From: Moraxellaceae bacterium
GTDB lineage: Bacteria > Pseudomonadota > Gammaproteobacteria > Pseudomonadales > Moraxellaceae
Direction of reading: 5' to 3'
Assembly (NCBI GenBank): GCA_030146505.1
Contig: JASLCO010000291.1
Span: 1 to 6,768, forward strand
DNA: 6,768 nt
A program made the position numbers and the translations under genes. Of this stretch, positions 1-5,581 are shown piece by piece (within the stretch, counting starts at the first letter, position 1; each line of letters begins with the position of its first letter). The notes below the pieces were generated by a model. It was not told where the DNA came from. It did no database searches and worked only from the letters and a program-made list of their open reading frames with translations.

Positions 1-258
1 GGCGGGTTCCAGCACCCGGAAGGGGATTTTCAGGCGTCGTTGCGCGCGCTTGTCCGGCGAAAAGCGCGCGGGCGTGCGGATGATGACATCGGCACCGAAT
101 TCCTCGTCGGAAAGCGGGTCCATCACCACCAGCCCGTCCAGCAGGAGAAGGCCCTGCTGCTGGTTACCTTCTCCCCAGGCCATTTCTTCTTCGCTGCAGG
201 CGCGCGAGCGCAGGCCGATCAGGCTGTGGGAAAGAGTGAGGTCGAGCTTGCGTTCCAT
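1..258 (-). CDS. ComJ-like protein, N-terminal fragment (runs off left edge)
   Basis: An open minus-strand frame of 86 codons starts at the ATG at 258-256 and continues past base 1, so only the N-terminus is present. It is the only ATG in frame, because an in-frame TAA lies at 297-295; the Shine-Dalgarno is weak (GGA, 7 nt upstream). The protein begins MERKLDLTLSHSLIGL, has a Trp at residue 33 (EEMAWGEG), then QQGLLLLDGLVVM at about 39-51, and ends at the edge with RRLKIPFRVLEPA. The order (short amphipathic beta strand, Trp-containing segment, 'QG..l.dG.v.f' strand, charged stretch, 'vPF.V') resembles my recollection of the ComJ (DNA-entry nuclease inhibitor) family of Bacillus. Outside Bacillus that family has no settled role. 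The match is by eye over a partial protein, so a different small beta-sandwich protein is possible. No signal peptide or membrane segment is visible. Confidence 0.6.
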   Translation of the reverse strand, partial: MERKLDLTLSHSLIGLRSRACSEEEMAWGEGNQQQGLLLLDGLVVMDPLSDEEFGADVIIRTPARFSPDKRAQRRLKIPFRVLEPA

Positions 259-338
259 GGGGGCATCCGGTGGGCTGGGGCGGCGGGGTGGTGATTATGC
301 GCCAGCCCCGACGGGAAAGCTGTCATTCCGGGAGCACG

Positions 339-650
339 TCAGAGCAGGTGCTTGAGCAGGGATTGGACGGTGGGGTTTTCAATGCCTATGCGCAGGCCGG
401 CCACATAGCGGTTGAGCACGTTTTCTATCCATACCCGCTCGCACTGGAATTTTTCCAGCACGAAGGCATCGTCGTCCACGCGATAGCTGACTTCCAGGCG
501 CACACGCTGCATTTCCCCCTTGGGAGAAATCAGCAGGGTGGCGTGATCCAGCCTGGCATTGATGTCGACCTCGTCAACTTCGCCGATGTCTTCAAAATAC
601 TTGTTGAGCAGCAGTTTTACGCCGGCGGCGCGCAGGGATTCCAGGACCAT
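339..650 (-). CDS. Conserved-looking hypothetical protein, 103 aa
   Basis: I do not recognise this family. The frame stays open up to 749, but the ATG at 650 is preferred: a GGAGG lies 10 nt upstream of it, and the extra 33 residues of the longer version are low-complexity and poorly protein-like. The 103-residue product starts MVLESLRAAGVKLLLNKYFEDIGEV and reads as an amphipathic helix followed by alternating strands (VDINARLDHATLLISP, MQRVRLEVSYRVDDDAFVLEKFQCERVWIENVL). It ends with a short helix, VQSLLKHLL. It is soluble, acidic in the first half, has one Cys (about residue 70) and no signal peptide or membrane segment. It lies 80 nt upstream of the ComJ-like gene on the same strand, so the two may be co-transcribed, although each appears to have its own start signals. 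The alternation of strands suggests a small beta-rich fold. No function can be assigned. Confidence 0.75.
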   Translation of the reverse strand: MVLESLRAAGVKLLLNKYFEDIGEVDEVDINARLDHATLLISPKGEMQRVRLEVSYRVDDDAFVLEKFQCERVWIENVLNRYVAGLRIGIENPTVQSLLKHLL

Positions 651-681
651 GATGGCGTGCCCTCCGTTAAATGAAGACTTC

Positions 682-710
682 ACCATAGCCAAGGGCATGC
701 TGTTTGTCTG
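682..710 (-). promoter_or_regulatory. Possible sigma-70 promoter for the 103-aa gene
   Basis: On the minus strand, CAGACA (710-705, 4 of 6 to TTGACA) and TATGGT (687-682, 4 of 6 to TATAAT) are 17 nt apart, and the -10 box is 31 nt upstream of the chosen ATG at 650. The boxes are only moderate matches, so this is a candidate. It supports the shorter start because transcription would begin downstream of the longer frame's first Met codons. Confidence 0.35.
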
Positions 711-733
711 TGGTTTTTGCTCCGGCATCGAAC

Positions 734-763
734 TGGAGCCGGCCAGCACGCTGACGCTATAGT
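734..763 (+). promoter_or_regulatory. Possible sigma-70 promoter for the TVP38-family gene
   Basis: TATAGT at 758-763 matches TATAAT at 5 of 6 positions. A weak -35 candidate, TGGAGC (734-739, 3 of 6), lies 18 nt upstream. Transcription would start near 770, leaving a very short leader before the ATG at 781 or 793. The -10 box is good; the -35 box is poor. Confidence 0.35.
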
Positions 764-780
764 GGCCGCTGTTTCTTCGT

Positions 781-1470
781 ATGGAATTCCTGATGCGCTG
801 GCGTTTGCTGATCCTGGCTGTGCTTGTTCTGGTTATGGGGGCCTGTCTCGGGCTGCATTACGGCGGCTGGCTGAGCTTTTCCTCCCTGCAGGCACACCAT
901 GAGCAGTGGCAGCAATGGGCCGGCCAGAGGCCCCTGCTGGCGCCTGCGGTTTTCTTTGCCGGCTTTGTGCTGGCCACCACCTTTTCCGTGCCGGTGGCCA
1001 CCTTGCTTACCCTGCTGGCGGGTTCTGTTTTCGGTTTCTGGCAGGCGTTGCTCATGGTGTCGTTTGCCAGCAGTACCGGCGCCACTGGCGCCATGCTGCT
1101 GGCGCGCTATTTCCTGCGTGAACGCGTGGAAGCACGCTGGCCGCGCTGGGTGGATGCCGTCAATCGCGGCCTGGACAAGGATGGCATTCTCTATCTGCTG
1201 GCCCTGCGCCTGGCGCCCACGCCACCGTTTTTCGTGGTGAACCTGCTGATGGGGCTGACACGGGTGCCGGCATGGCGTTTCCTCGTGGTCAGCCAGATCG
1301 GCATGCTGCCGCTGGACGTGGTATTCGTGAAGGCCGGACAGACACTGGCCAGCCTGCAAAGCCCCGAAGACATTCTGGATGCGCAGGCATTGCTGGTGCT
1401 GACCCTGGTGGCGGTGCTGCCTCTGCTCTTGCGCTGGCTGATGAAATCACGCGTGAAGATGCCGGCGTGA
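781..1470 (+). CDS. TVP38/TMEM64 family membrane protein (VTT domain)
   Basis: This 229-residue inner-membrane protein has the hydrophobic pattern of the SNARE-associated/VTT family (DedA superfamily): an N-terminal segment at about 7-24, then 53-80, 86-108, 137-158, 165-187 and 202-220. Family-like signatures are the Gly-rich LLAGSVFGFWQALL (78-91) with the small-residue helix SSTGATGAMLLARYFLR (98-114). A second block is RLAPTPPFFVVNLLMGLTRV (143-162), with Pro residues flanking a re-entrant segment, then GMLPLDVVFVKAG (174-186). Members of this superfamily are implicated in lipid scrambling or transport and envelope homeostasis; the substrate here is unknown. The start is ambiguous: the ATG at 781 has no clear Shine-Dalgarno, whereas the ATG at 793 (Met5) has GGAA 6 nt upstream. 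The gene stands alone, divergent from the 103-aa gene and convergent with the acyl-CoA synthetase gene. Length is normal for the family and nothing looks broken. Confidence 0.9.
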   Translation: MEFLMRWRLLILAVLVLVMGACLGLHYGGWLSFSSLQAHHEQWQQWAGQRPLLAPAVFFAGFVLATTFSVPVATLLTLLAGSVFGFWQALLMVSFASSTGATGAMLLARYFLRERVEARWPRWVDAVNRGLDKDGILYLLALRLAPTPPFFVVNLLMGLTRVPAWRFLVVSQIGMLPLDVVFVKAGQTLASLQSPEDILDAQALLVLTLVAVLPLLLRWLMKSRVKMPA

Positions 1471-1493
1471 AAACGGTGCGGGCTTTAATGAAA

Positions 1494-1537
1494 AGACATT
1501 GCCCGTCATCCCCGCTTTCGCGGGAATGACGATGTCT
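1494..1537. repeat. Single REP/dRS3-like stem-loop between convergent genes
   Basis: The core at 1504-1531 has 12-nt arms (CGTCATCCCCGC and GCGGGAATGACG) around a TTTC loop. Only one arm position is unpaired; it is C/A on the plus strand and would be a G-U wobble in a minus-strand transcript. The stem continues beyond a 4-nt bulge (1500-1503) with AGACAT (1494-1499) pairing ATGTCT (1532-1537). It carries the same ATTCCCGC-type core as the pair at 4808-4889. On the minus strand the structure is followed by TTTT, so it could slow or end transcription from the synthetase gene, but the T-run is short for an intrinsic terminator. Confidence 0.85.
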
Positions 1538-1610
1538 CTGAAAAATGCTTTTCAAGGGTGCTGTCCCGTCCTGTTTATCAAGGGGCAGGGCGCTTTTTCT
1601 TGATGGCCGC

Positions 1611-3302
1611 TTATTTCTGGCGCAGGGCCTTCTTGTCTATCTTGCCTACCGAAGTGAGTGGAATGGCAGGGATGAAAAAGATTTCCTTGGGCACTTTGTA
1701 GGGCGCCATATTGGCGCGGCAGAAGCTGATGATTTCTGCGCGCAGGGCCTCTTCGCTTTCCACCACGCCGGGCTTCAGCTGCACATAAAGCTGCGCGACT
1801 TCATTGCCGGGGCGTTCGGTATCCGGACGGCCCACCATGGCGCTCATGGCAATGAAGGGCAGCGATGCCAGCTTGCCTTCCACTTCCACGGAAAACACCT
1901 TGTAGCCGCCGACAATGATCATGTCCTTGCTGCGGTCGCAGATGCGCAGATAACCGTCTTCATCCATCACGGCGATATCGCCTGTCATCATCCAGCGCAG
2001 GCCGTCGATGTCGCGCAGGGCATCGGCGCCGACATCGCCGAAATACCCTTTCATCACCTGCGGGCCGGACACCATGATTTCTCCGGGCTCGCCCAGCGGT
2101 ACCTGTTCCAGCGGATTTTCCGGATTCACCAGGCGCAGTTCGGTGCCGGGAACGGGAAAGCCGACATAGCCCAGGCGGTATTTCTGTGGCGGATTGCAGG
2201 TCTGCACCGGGCCGGTCTCGGTCATGCCGTAGACTTCGCTCATCTTGCCGCTGCCGATCACGGCTTCCACTTTCTTCAGCTCTTCCACGGCAAAAGGCGC
2301 AGCCGCCGTCACTGCCATTTTCAGCCTGGAAAAGTCGAGGGCGCGGAAATCCGGATTGGCCAGCATCATCTGGTAGAGAGCCGGCACGGCCATCAGTGCC
2401 GTGGGATTGAAGCGTTTCATTTCCGCGACGAAGTGATCCACATTGCGCGGGTCGGGAATCACGATATAGGTGGCGCCACAGCGCAGGGCGTTGAACGTGA
2501 TGGCCGTGCCGCCCACATGAAACATGGGAAAGGCGGAGGCAAACACTTCCTTGCCGGTTTCATAGCGGTTGAAGACGTCTACCTGCAGGTTGTTGCCGAT
2601 GATGTTGCGCAGCGTGAGCTGGGCGCCTTTGGGCTTGCCGGTGGTGCCGCCGGTGTATTGCAGGAAGATCACGTCGTCAGGAGCGGCCGGGGTATGCACG
2701 CGCGTAGCGGGGGCAGCAGCCAGCGCGGTGGAAAGCCCCAGGATTTTCACGCCACTTTCTTGCGCATTGGCAATTTGCGCCACGGGCATGCCGGGGAGCA
2801 GTTCAGTGGCGCTGGAGACCAGCACGGCTTTCAGCGAAGGAATCTGGCCCAGCACGGGTTTCACGGCAGCGTTGAACAGTGCATCCAGCGAAAGCAGCAC
2901 TTTGATTTTTGCATCATTGGCCTGATAGGCGATTTCCGGCGGCGTGAGCAGGGCGGAAATGCTGGTGACCACCATGCCCAGCTTGGCGGCGGCCACGAAG
3001 CCCAGGATGTATTGCGGCGTATTCGGCAGGTGTATGGCCAGCACGTCGCCCTGGCCGCAGCCCTCGGCCTTCAGCACATTCGCCAGGCGGTTGGCCTGCT
3101 CGTCCAATGCACGATAACTGATGGTCTGGCCGAGATAGACCAGCGCCGTGTGCTCGGGCAAGGCCGCCACATGCTCCTCAATGTAATCCGCCAGGCTTTT
3201 TTCCGGCACGGCCAGCGTGTGATCCCAGGAAAGGCCGAGTTCGGCATAGGTCTTGAGCCAGGGACGATCGGCTGTCGTCTTGATGGAGGTGGAGGTAGTC
3301 AT
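1611..3302 (-). CDS. AMP-forming acyl-CoA synthetase (fatty acid--CoA ligase-like)
   Basis: This 563-residue cytoplasmic enzyme of the ANL adenylate-forming superfamily activates a carboxylic acid with ATP and then transfers it to CoA. The core motifs are intact. They are the phosphate-binding loop YTGGTTGKPKGA (216-227), FPMFHVGG (258-265), YGMTETGP (358-365), the ribose-binding TGD (440-442) and the hinge region DRSKDMIIVGGYKVF (456-470). The catalytic lysine is K554 in PLTSVGKIDKKAL. The DRxKDM form of the hinge resembles FadD-type long-chain ligases, but chain length or aromatic specificity cannot be read from this. The start is secure: AAGGAG lies 7 nt upstream of the ATG. Length is typical. 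It is divergently arranged with the thiolase gene over a 243-bp spacer, consistent with a shared acyl-CoA pathway. No signal peptide is present; the first 12 residues are Thr/Ser-rich. Confidence 0.95.
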   Translation of the reverse strand: MTTSTSIKTTADRPWLKTYAELGLSWDHTLAVPEKSLADYIEEHVAALPEHTALVYLGQTISYRALDEQANRLANVLKAEGCGQGDVLAIHLPNTPQYILGFVAAAKLGMVVTSISALLTPPEIAYQANDAKIKVLLSLDALFNAAVKPVLGQIPSLKAVLVSSATELLPGMPVAQIANAQESGVKILGLSTALAAAPATRVHTPAAPDDVIFLQYTGGTTGKPKGAQLTLRNIIGNNLQVDVFNRYETGKEVFASAFPMFHVGGTAITFNALRCGATYIVIPDPRNVDHFVAEMKRFNPTALMAVPALYQMMLANPDFRALDFSRLKMAVTAAAPFAVEELKKVEAVIGSGKMSEVYGMTETGPVQTCNPPQKYRLGYVGFPVPGTELRLVNPENPLEQVPLGEPGEIMVSGPQVMKGYFGDVGADALRDIDGLRWMMTGDIAVMDEDGYLRICDRSKDMIIVGGYKVFSVEVEGKLASLPFIAMSAMVGRPDTERPGNEVAQLYVQLKPGVVESEEALRAEIISFCRANMAPYKVPKEIFFIPAIPLTSVGKIDKKALRQK

Positions 3303-3349
3303 GGTGGCTCTCCTTGTTGGGGCGGGCTTTTCTTGTGGCTATGCCGCCA

Positions 3350-3370
3350 GCGGTGAACCTGCTTCACCGC
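3350..3370. promoter_or_regulatory. Perfect 8-bp hairpin in the synthetase/thiolase spacer
   Basis: GCGGTGAA (3350-3357) and TTCACCGC (3363-3370) are perfect inverted arms around a 5-nt loop. The hairpin lies about 48 nt upstream of the synthetase start, where it would sit in that gene's leader or act as a DNA-level operator. On the plus strand, CCGCC (3367-3371) can instead pair with GGCGG (3382-3386), which is followed by CTTTTT. The two folds exclude each other, an attenuator-like geometry. The function is not established. Confidence 0.45.
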
Positions 3371-3460
3371 CATGAAGGGTAAGGCGGCTTTTTAGCGTGG
3401 CGCCCAAGTGGCGGGCAATGGTCGCAACTGACGCTTTTTCAGGCCGGATACGGCGCAATC

Positions 3461-3475
3461 GGCCAATATCTGGCC
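3461..3475. promoter_or_regulatory. Short palindrome upstream of the thiolase promoter
   Basis: GGCCA and TGGCC flank the 5-nt centre ATATC, giving a 15-bp interrupted palindrome that ends 12 nt before the -35 box of the thiolase promoter. That position would suit an activator or a repressor serving either divergent gene. The arms are GC-rich and short, so chance is a fair alternative. Confidence 0.25.
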
Positions 3476-3487
3476 ACTTTTACGACG

Positions 3488-3516
3488 CTGACAGGCTTGG
3501 GGCCGGCTGACATAAT
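3488..3516 (+). promoter_or_regulatory. Sigma-70 promoter of the thiolase gene
   Basis: CTGACA (3488-3493, 5 of 6 to TTGACA) and CATAAT (3511-3516, 5 of 6 to TATAAT) are separated by the ideal 17 nt. Transcription would start near 3523, giving a leader of about 23 nt that holds the GGAG ribosome site at 3535-3538. This is the best promoter in the window. Confidence 0.75.
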
Positions 3517-3545
3517 CCGCGCTCCTGTGACCATGGAGTTTTATC

Positions 3546-4715
3546 GTGTCTGTCCGTGAAGCCGTCATCATCGATGCTGTCCGTTCCCCCATAGGCCGCG
3601 GCCATGCCGAAAAAGGTGCCCTGCGTGCCTGGGAGCCCACCGAGCTCTATGCCCATGTCATCAATACCCTGCTGGACCGCACCAGGATTGCTCCGGAAAA
3701 AATCAGCGAGCTCATCACCGGTTGCGTCACCGTGCGCGGCGAGCAAGGAAACAACATCTCGCGCATGGCCGGCCTGCTCTCCGGCCTCAGCATCACTACC
3801 AATGCGTTCACTGTGCAGCGCGCCTGCGGTTCCTCGCAGGAAGCCGTGCATCTGGCCGCGCTGAAAGTGTTGGCCGGCGATGCGGATTACGCCCTCGCCG
3901 GCGGCATCGAATCCATGGGCCGCGTGCCCATGTTTTCCGACATCGGCCATTTCTCCAATGTGAACGCCAGACTGAAAGAGAAGTACGAGATCATTCACCA
4001 GGGCGAATCTGCCGAACGCCTGGCTGACATGCACGGCCTCACGCAAACCCAGCTGGATGAATTTTCCATCGAGTCGCACCACCGTGGCTGGGCTGCGCAG
4101 AGTGAAGGCTGGTTCAAGAGCCAGATTGCTGCGCTTGATGGCCTGGATGCCAATGGCGGTAGCGTGCGCATCGATTACGACGAAACCATTCGTGAAAAGC
4201 TGGACCTGGCGAAGATGTCCACCCTGCCCAAGCCTTTCCGTCCGGAGACCGGCAGGATTTCCGCCGGCAATGCCTCCACCATTGCCGATGGTGCCGGTGT
4301 GCTGCTGATTGCCGACCGTGCCACGGCCGAGCGTGACGGTTTCCGTCCGCGTGCGCGCATTCTGTCGCGCGTCTGCGTTGCCGGCGATCCGACGCTCGCG
4401 CTGATGGAAGTGATTCCGGCCACCGTGCAGGCGGTTGCCCGCGCAGGCCTCAAGCTCGACGACATCGATATCTTCGAAGTGAACGAAGCCTTTGCGCCTG
4501 TGCCCCTGATCTGGATGAAGGAACTGGGCATAGGCCACGAACGCCTGAACGTGAATGGTGGCGCCATTGCCCACGGCCACCCGCTGGGCGCCACTGGTTC
4601 CATCCTCATGACCAAGATGGTGAACGAGCTGGAGCGTCGCGGTGCGCGTTATGGCTTGCAGACCATGTGTATCGCCCAGGGCATGGCCACGGCCACGGTG
4701 ATTGAGCGCCTGTAA
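3546..4715 (+). CDS. Thiolase family acetyl-CoA C-acyltransferase
   Basis: This 389-residue enzyme is a full-length thiolase of the degradative/biosynthetic type. It cleaves 3-ketoacyl-CoA with CoA or condenses two acyl-CoAs. It begins with the typical REAVIIDAVRSPIGRG. The nucleophile is C94 in VQRACGSSQEAV, followed by GGIESMGRVPM (119-129). The NEAFAP motif (313-318) and H345 in HGHPLGATG are intact, and the second catalytic cysteine is C375 in TMCIAQGMATATVIERL. The start is a GTG with GGAG 7 nt upstream; an upstream ATG at 3533 is out of frame. Two motifs depart from the common form: the nucleophile loop reads CGSSQE rather than CGSGLQ, and the C-terminal CxGxG reads CIAQG. The enzyme is therefore probably active but may differ in substrate. 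Divergence from the acyl-CoA synthetase suggests the same pathway. Its own promoter and a strong terminator make it a monocistronic unit. Confidence 0.95.
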   Translation: MSVREAVIIDAVRSPIGRGHAEKGALRAWEPTELYAHVINTLLDRTRIAPEKISELITGCVTVRGEQGNNISRMAGLLSGLSITTNAFTVQRACGSSQEAVHLAALKVLAGDADYALAGGIESMGRVPMFSDIGHFSNVNARLKEKYEIIHQGESAERLADMHGLTQTQLDEFSIESHHRGWAAQSEGWFKSQIAALDGLDANGGSVRIDYDETIREKLDLAKMSTLPKPFRPETGRISAGNASTIADGAGVLLIADRATAERDGFRPRARILSRVCVAGDPTLALMEVIPATVQAVARAGLKLDDIDIFEVNEAFAPVPLIWMKELGIGHERLNVNGGAIAHGHPLGATGSILMTKMVNELERRGARYGLQTMCIAQGMATATVIERL

Positions 4716-4736
4716 TTTTTCGCGCTTGCCTGAAAT

Positions 4737-4765
4737 AAAAAAGCCCGCCTAATGCGGGCTTTTTT
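4737..4765. terminator. Strong bidirectional intrinsic terminator
   Basis: AGCCCGC (4742-4748) and GCGGGCT (4754-4760) form a perfect stem with a 5-nt loop. Six A precede the stem (4737-4742) and six T follow it (4760-4765), so the structure works on both strands. It lies 21 nt after the thiolase stop codon and would also catch transcripts coming from the convergent TetR gene. Confidence 0.92.
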
Positions 4766-4807
4766 ATGGGATTTATATACATGGCAAAACACGCACTTTT
4801 GAGACGC

Positions 4808-4834
4808 CGTCATTCCCGCGAAAGCGGGAATCTC
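4808..4834 (+). repeat. REP/dRS3-like unit, left copy
   Basis: This 27-bp unit holds the perfect hairpin ATTCCCGC-GAAA-GCGGGAAT (4812-4831), preceded by CGTC and followed by CTC. Its reverse complement is identical, base for base, to the unit at 4863-4889. The ATTCCC(N8)GGGAAT pattern is that of Neisseria dRS3 repeats; in translation it gives the familiar spurious peptide IPAFAGMT. Confidence 0.9.
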
Positions 4835-4862
4835 AGTGTTTAACACCCTGGGCAATGTGCAG

Positions 4863-4889
4863 GAGATTCCCGCTTTCGCGGGAATGACG
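4863..4889 (-). repeat. REP/dRS3-like unit, right copy
   Basis: This is an exact 27-bp reverse complement of 4808-4834, separated from it by 28 bp (4835-4862). The hairpin core is at 4866-4885. The pair could fold into one long cruciform or into two small hairpins. Perfect identity suggests recent origin or constraint, since the third copy in the window (1504-1531) has diverged. Confidence 0.9.
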
Positions 4890-4939
4890 AGCCTTGAATT
4901 TGTTATGTATATGGTTCCCTTTTTTATGGGCAGCCGGAT

Positions 4940-5581
4940 TCAGTCTGCTTTCTTCAATAGCGGCAGGATGAGGGCCTGCGCCATTTTCTCCAGCTTTTTC
5001 TCGTCATTGGCATCCACCAGGTTGCTGGGCGTTAGCACGATGGAAATGAAAAGCCGGGCCAGGGCTTCCAGCAGATAATCCGTATCAATGCCTGAAAGCT
5101 TGCCATCTGCCTGCAGCTTTTTTACGCCCGGGCCTATCAGCACATGGCCGATATCGATAAAGGGGCCGGCCTTCAGCGTCATATGTGGCAGGATGAATTC
5201 CGGTTCGGTTTGCAGCAGGCGTTGCGTGAGCGGATGCGTGGCGACGGTACGCGTGGCTACCACAAAGGCATGTGCCAGCATTTGTGCCGGATCATGAATG
5301 TCTTGCACCTGTTTCCACACACTGGTCGTGAGGCGACGTGATTCGCGCATGATGACGGCCTGCATCACGGCATCTTTATCGCCAAAACGGCGATACAGCG
5401 TGGGCCGGCCTATGCCGGCACGCTTGGCGATATCTTCGATGGTGCTGCGGCGCAGGCCGAAAGTGAGAAAAAGCTCATAGGCCGCATCGAGGATGCGGGT
5501 ATGTGTGTCGTCGCCGGCCTCGTCAGCAGGGCCGGTCAGCTCATGCAGCCAGACCGGTTCGTTCATGCTGTTTGCGCTCAT
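4940..5581 (-). CDS. TetR/AcrR family transcriptional regulator
   Basis: This 213-residue DNA-binding repressor has an N-terminal TetR_N domain at about 26-73 (THTRILDAAYELFLTFG, then STIEDIAKRAGIGRPTLYRRFGDKDAVM). The helix-turn-helix is in IAKRAGIGRPTLYRRF (51-66). Residues 85-210 form the variable helical ligand-binding and dimerisation domain, rich in hydrophobic residues. Met1 at 5581 has AAGGA about 13 nt upstream; Met6 at 5566 is an equally plausible start. The gene's 5' end overlaps the 3' end of the DUF2236 gene by 41 nt (26 nt from Met6), so it is the second gene of an operon and probably translationally coupled. The natural expectation is autoregulation through the palindrome at 6496-6522, relieved by a hydrophobic ligand. 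That is inference from family behaviour and position. Confidence 0.93.
   Translation of the reverse strand: MSANSMNEPVWLHELTGPADEAGDDTHTRILDAAYELFLTFGLRRSTIEDIAKRAGIGRPTLYRRFGDKDAVMQAVIMRESRRLTTSVWKQVQDIHDPAQMLAHAFVVATRTVATHPLTQRLLQTEPEFILPHMTLKAGPFIDIGHVLIGPGVKKLQADGKLSGIDTDYLLEALARLFISIVLTPSNLVDANDEKKLEKMAQALILPLLKKAD

Larger units (their letters stand above)
4760..4930. repeat. Composite inverted-repeat element flanked by 11-bp direct repeats (REPIN/MITE-like)
   Basis: Three nearly concentric symmetries coincide here. TTTTTTATGGG occurs as an 11-bp direct repeat at 4760-4770 and 4920-4930. Just inside lie imperfect inverted repeats, ATATACATGGCAAA (4775-4788) and TTTGTTATGTATAT (4899-4912), matching at 12 of 14 positions. 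At the centre are two REP units in opposite orientation. The span between the direct repeats is 149 bp and contains no credible gene. The arrangement fits a small non-autonomous insertion with a target duplication, but the direct repeat is low-complexity and its left copy overlaps the terminator's T-run, so mobility is inference. Confidence 0.5.

Noticed and set aside
321..345. GTCATTCCGGGAG as a degraded REP copy
   Set aside because: Only the first few bases match the repeat arm and there is no pairing second arm.
651..749. Longer N-terminus (33 extra residues) for the 103-aa gene
   Set aside because: A GGAGG lies just upstream of the ATG at 650, a candidate promoter lies inside the extension, and the extra residues are not protein-like.
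1577..1604. ATCAAG...CTTGAT stem after the synthetase stop codon as a terminator
   Set aside because: The 6-bp stem with a 16-nt loop is weak and has no T-run after it on the minus strand.
1545..3356. 603-codon open frame on the plus strand
   Set aside because: It lies entirely antisense to the acyl-CoA synthetase, whose motifs and ribosome site are clear. The translation is His/Gly/Ala-rich without recognisable domains, as expected of a shadow frame in GC-rich codon usage.
3480..4580. 366-codon open frame on the minus strand opposite the thiolase
   Set aside because: It is antisense to a complete thiolase, has His/Gly/Arg-rich low-information composition and no domain, and its end would overlap the thiolase promoter.
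4649..5078. Small open frames containing IPAFAGMT
   Set aside because: This peptide is the translation of the REP/dRS3-like repeat and is a classic false gene; neither frame has a ribosome site or protein-like remainder.
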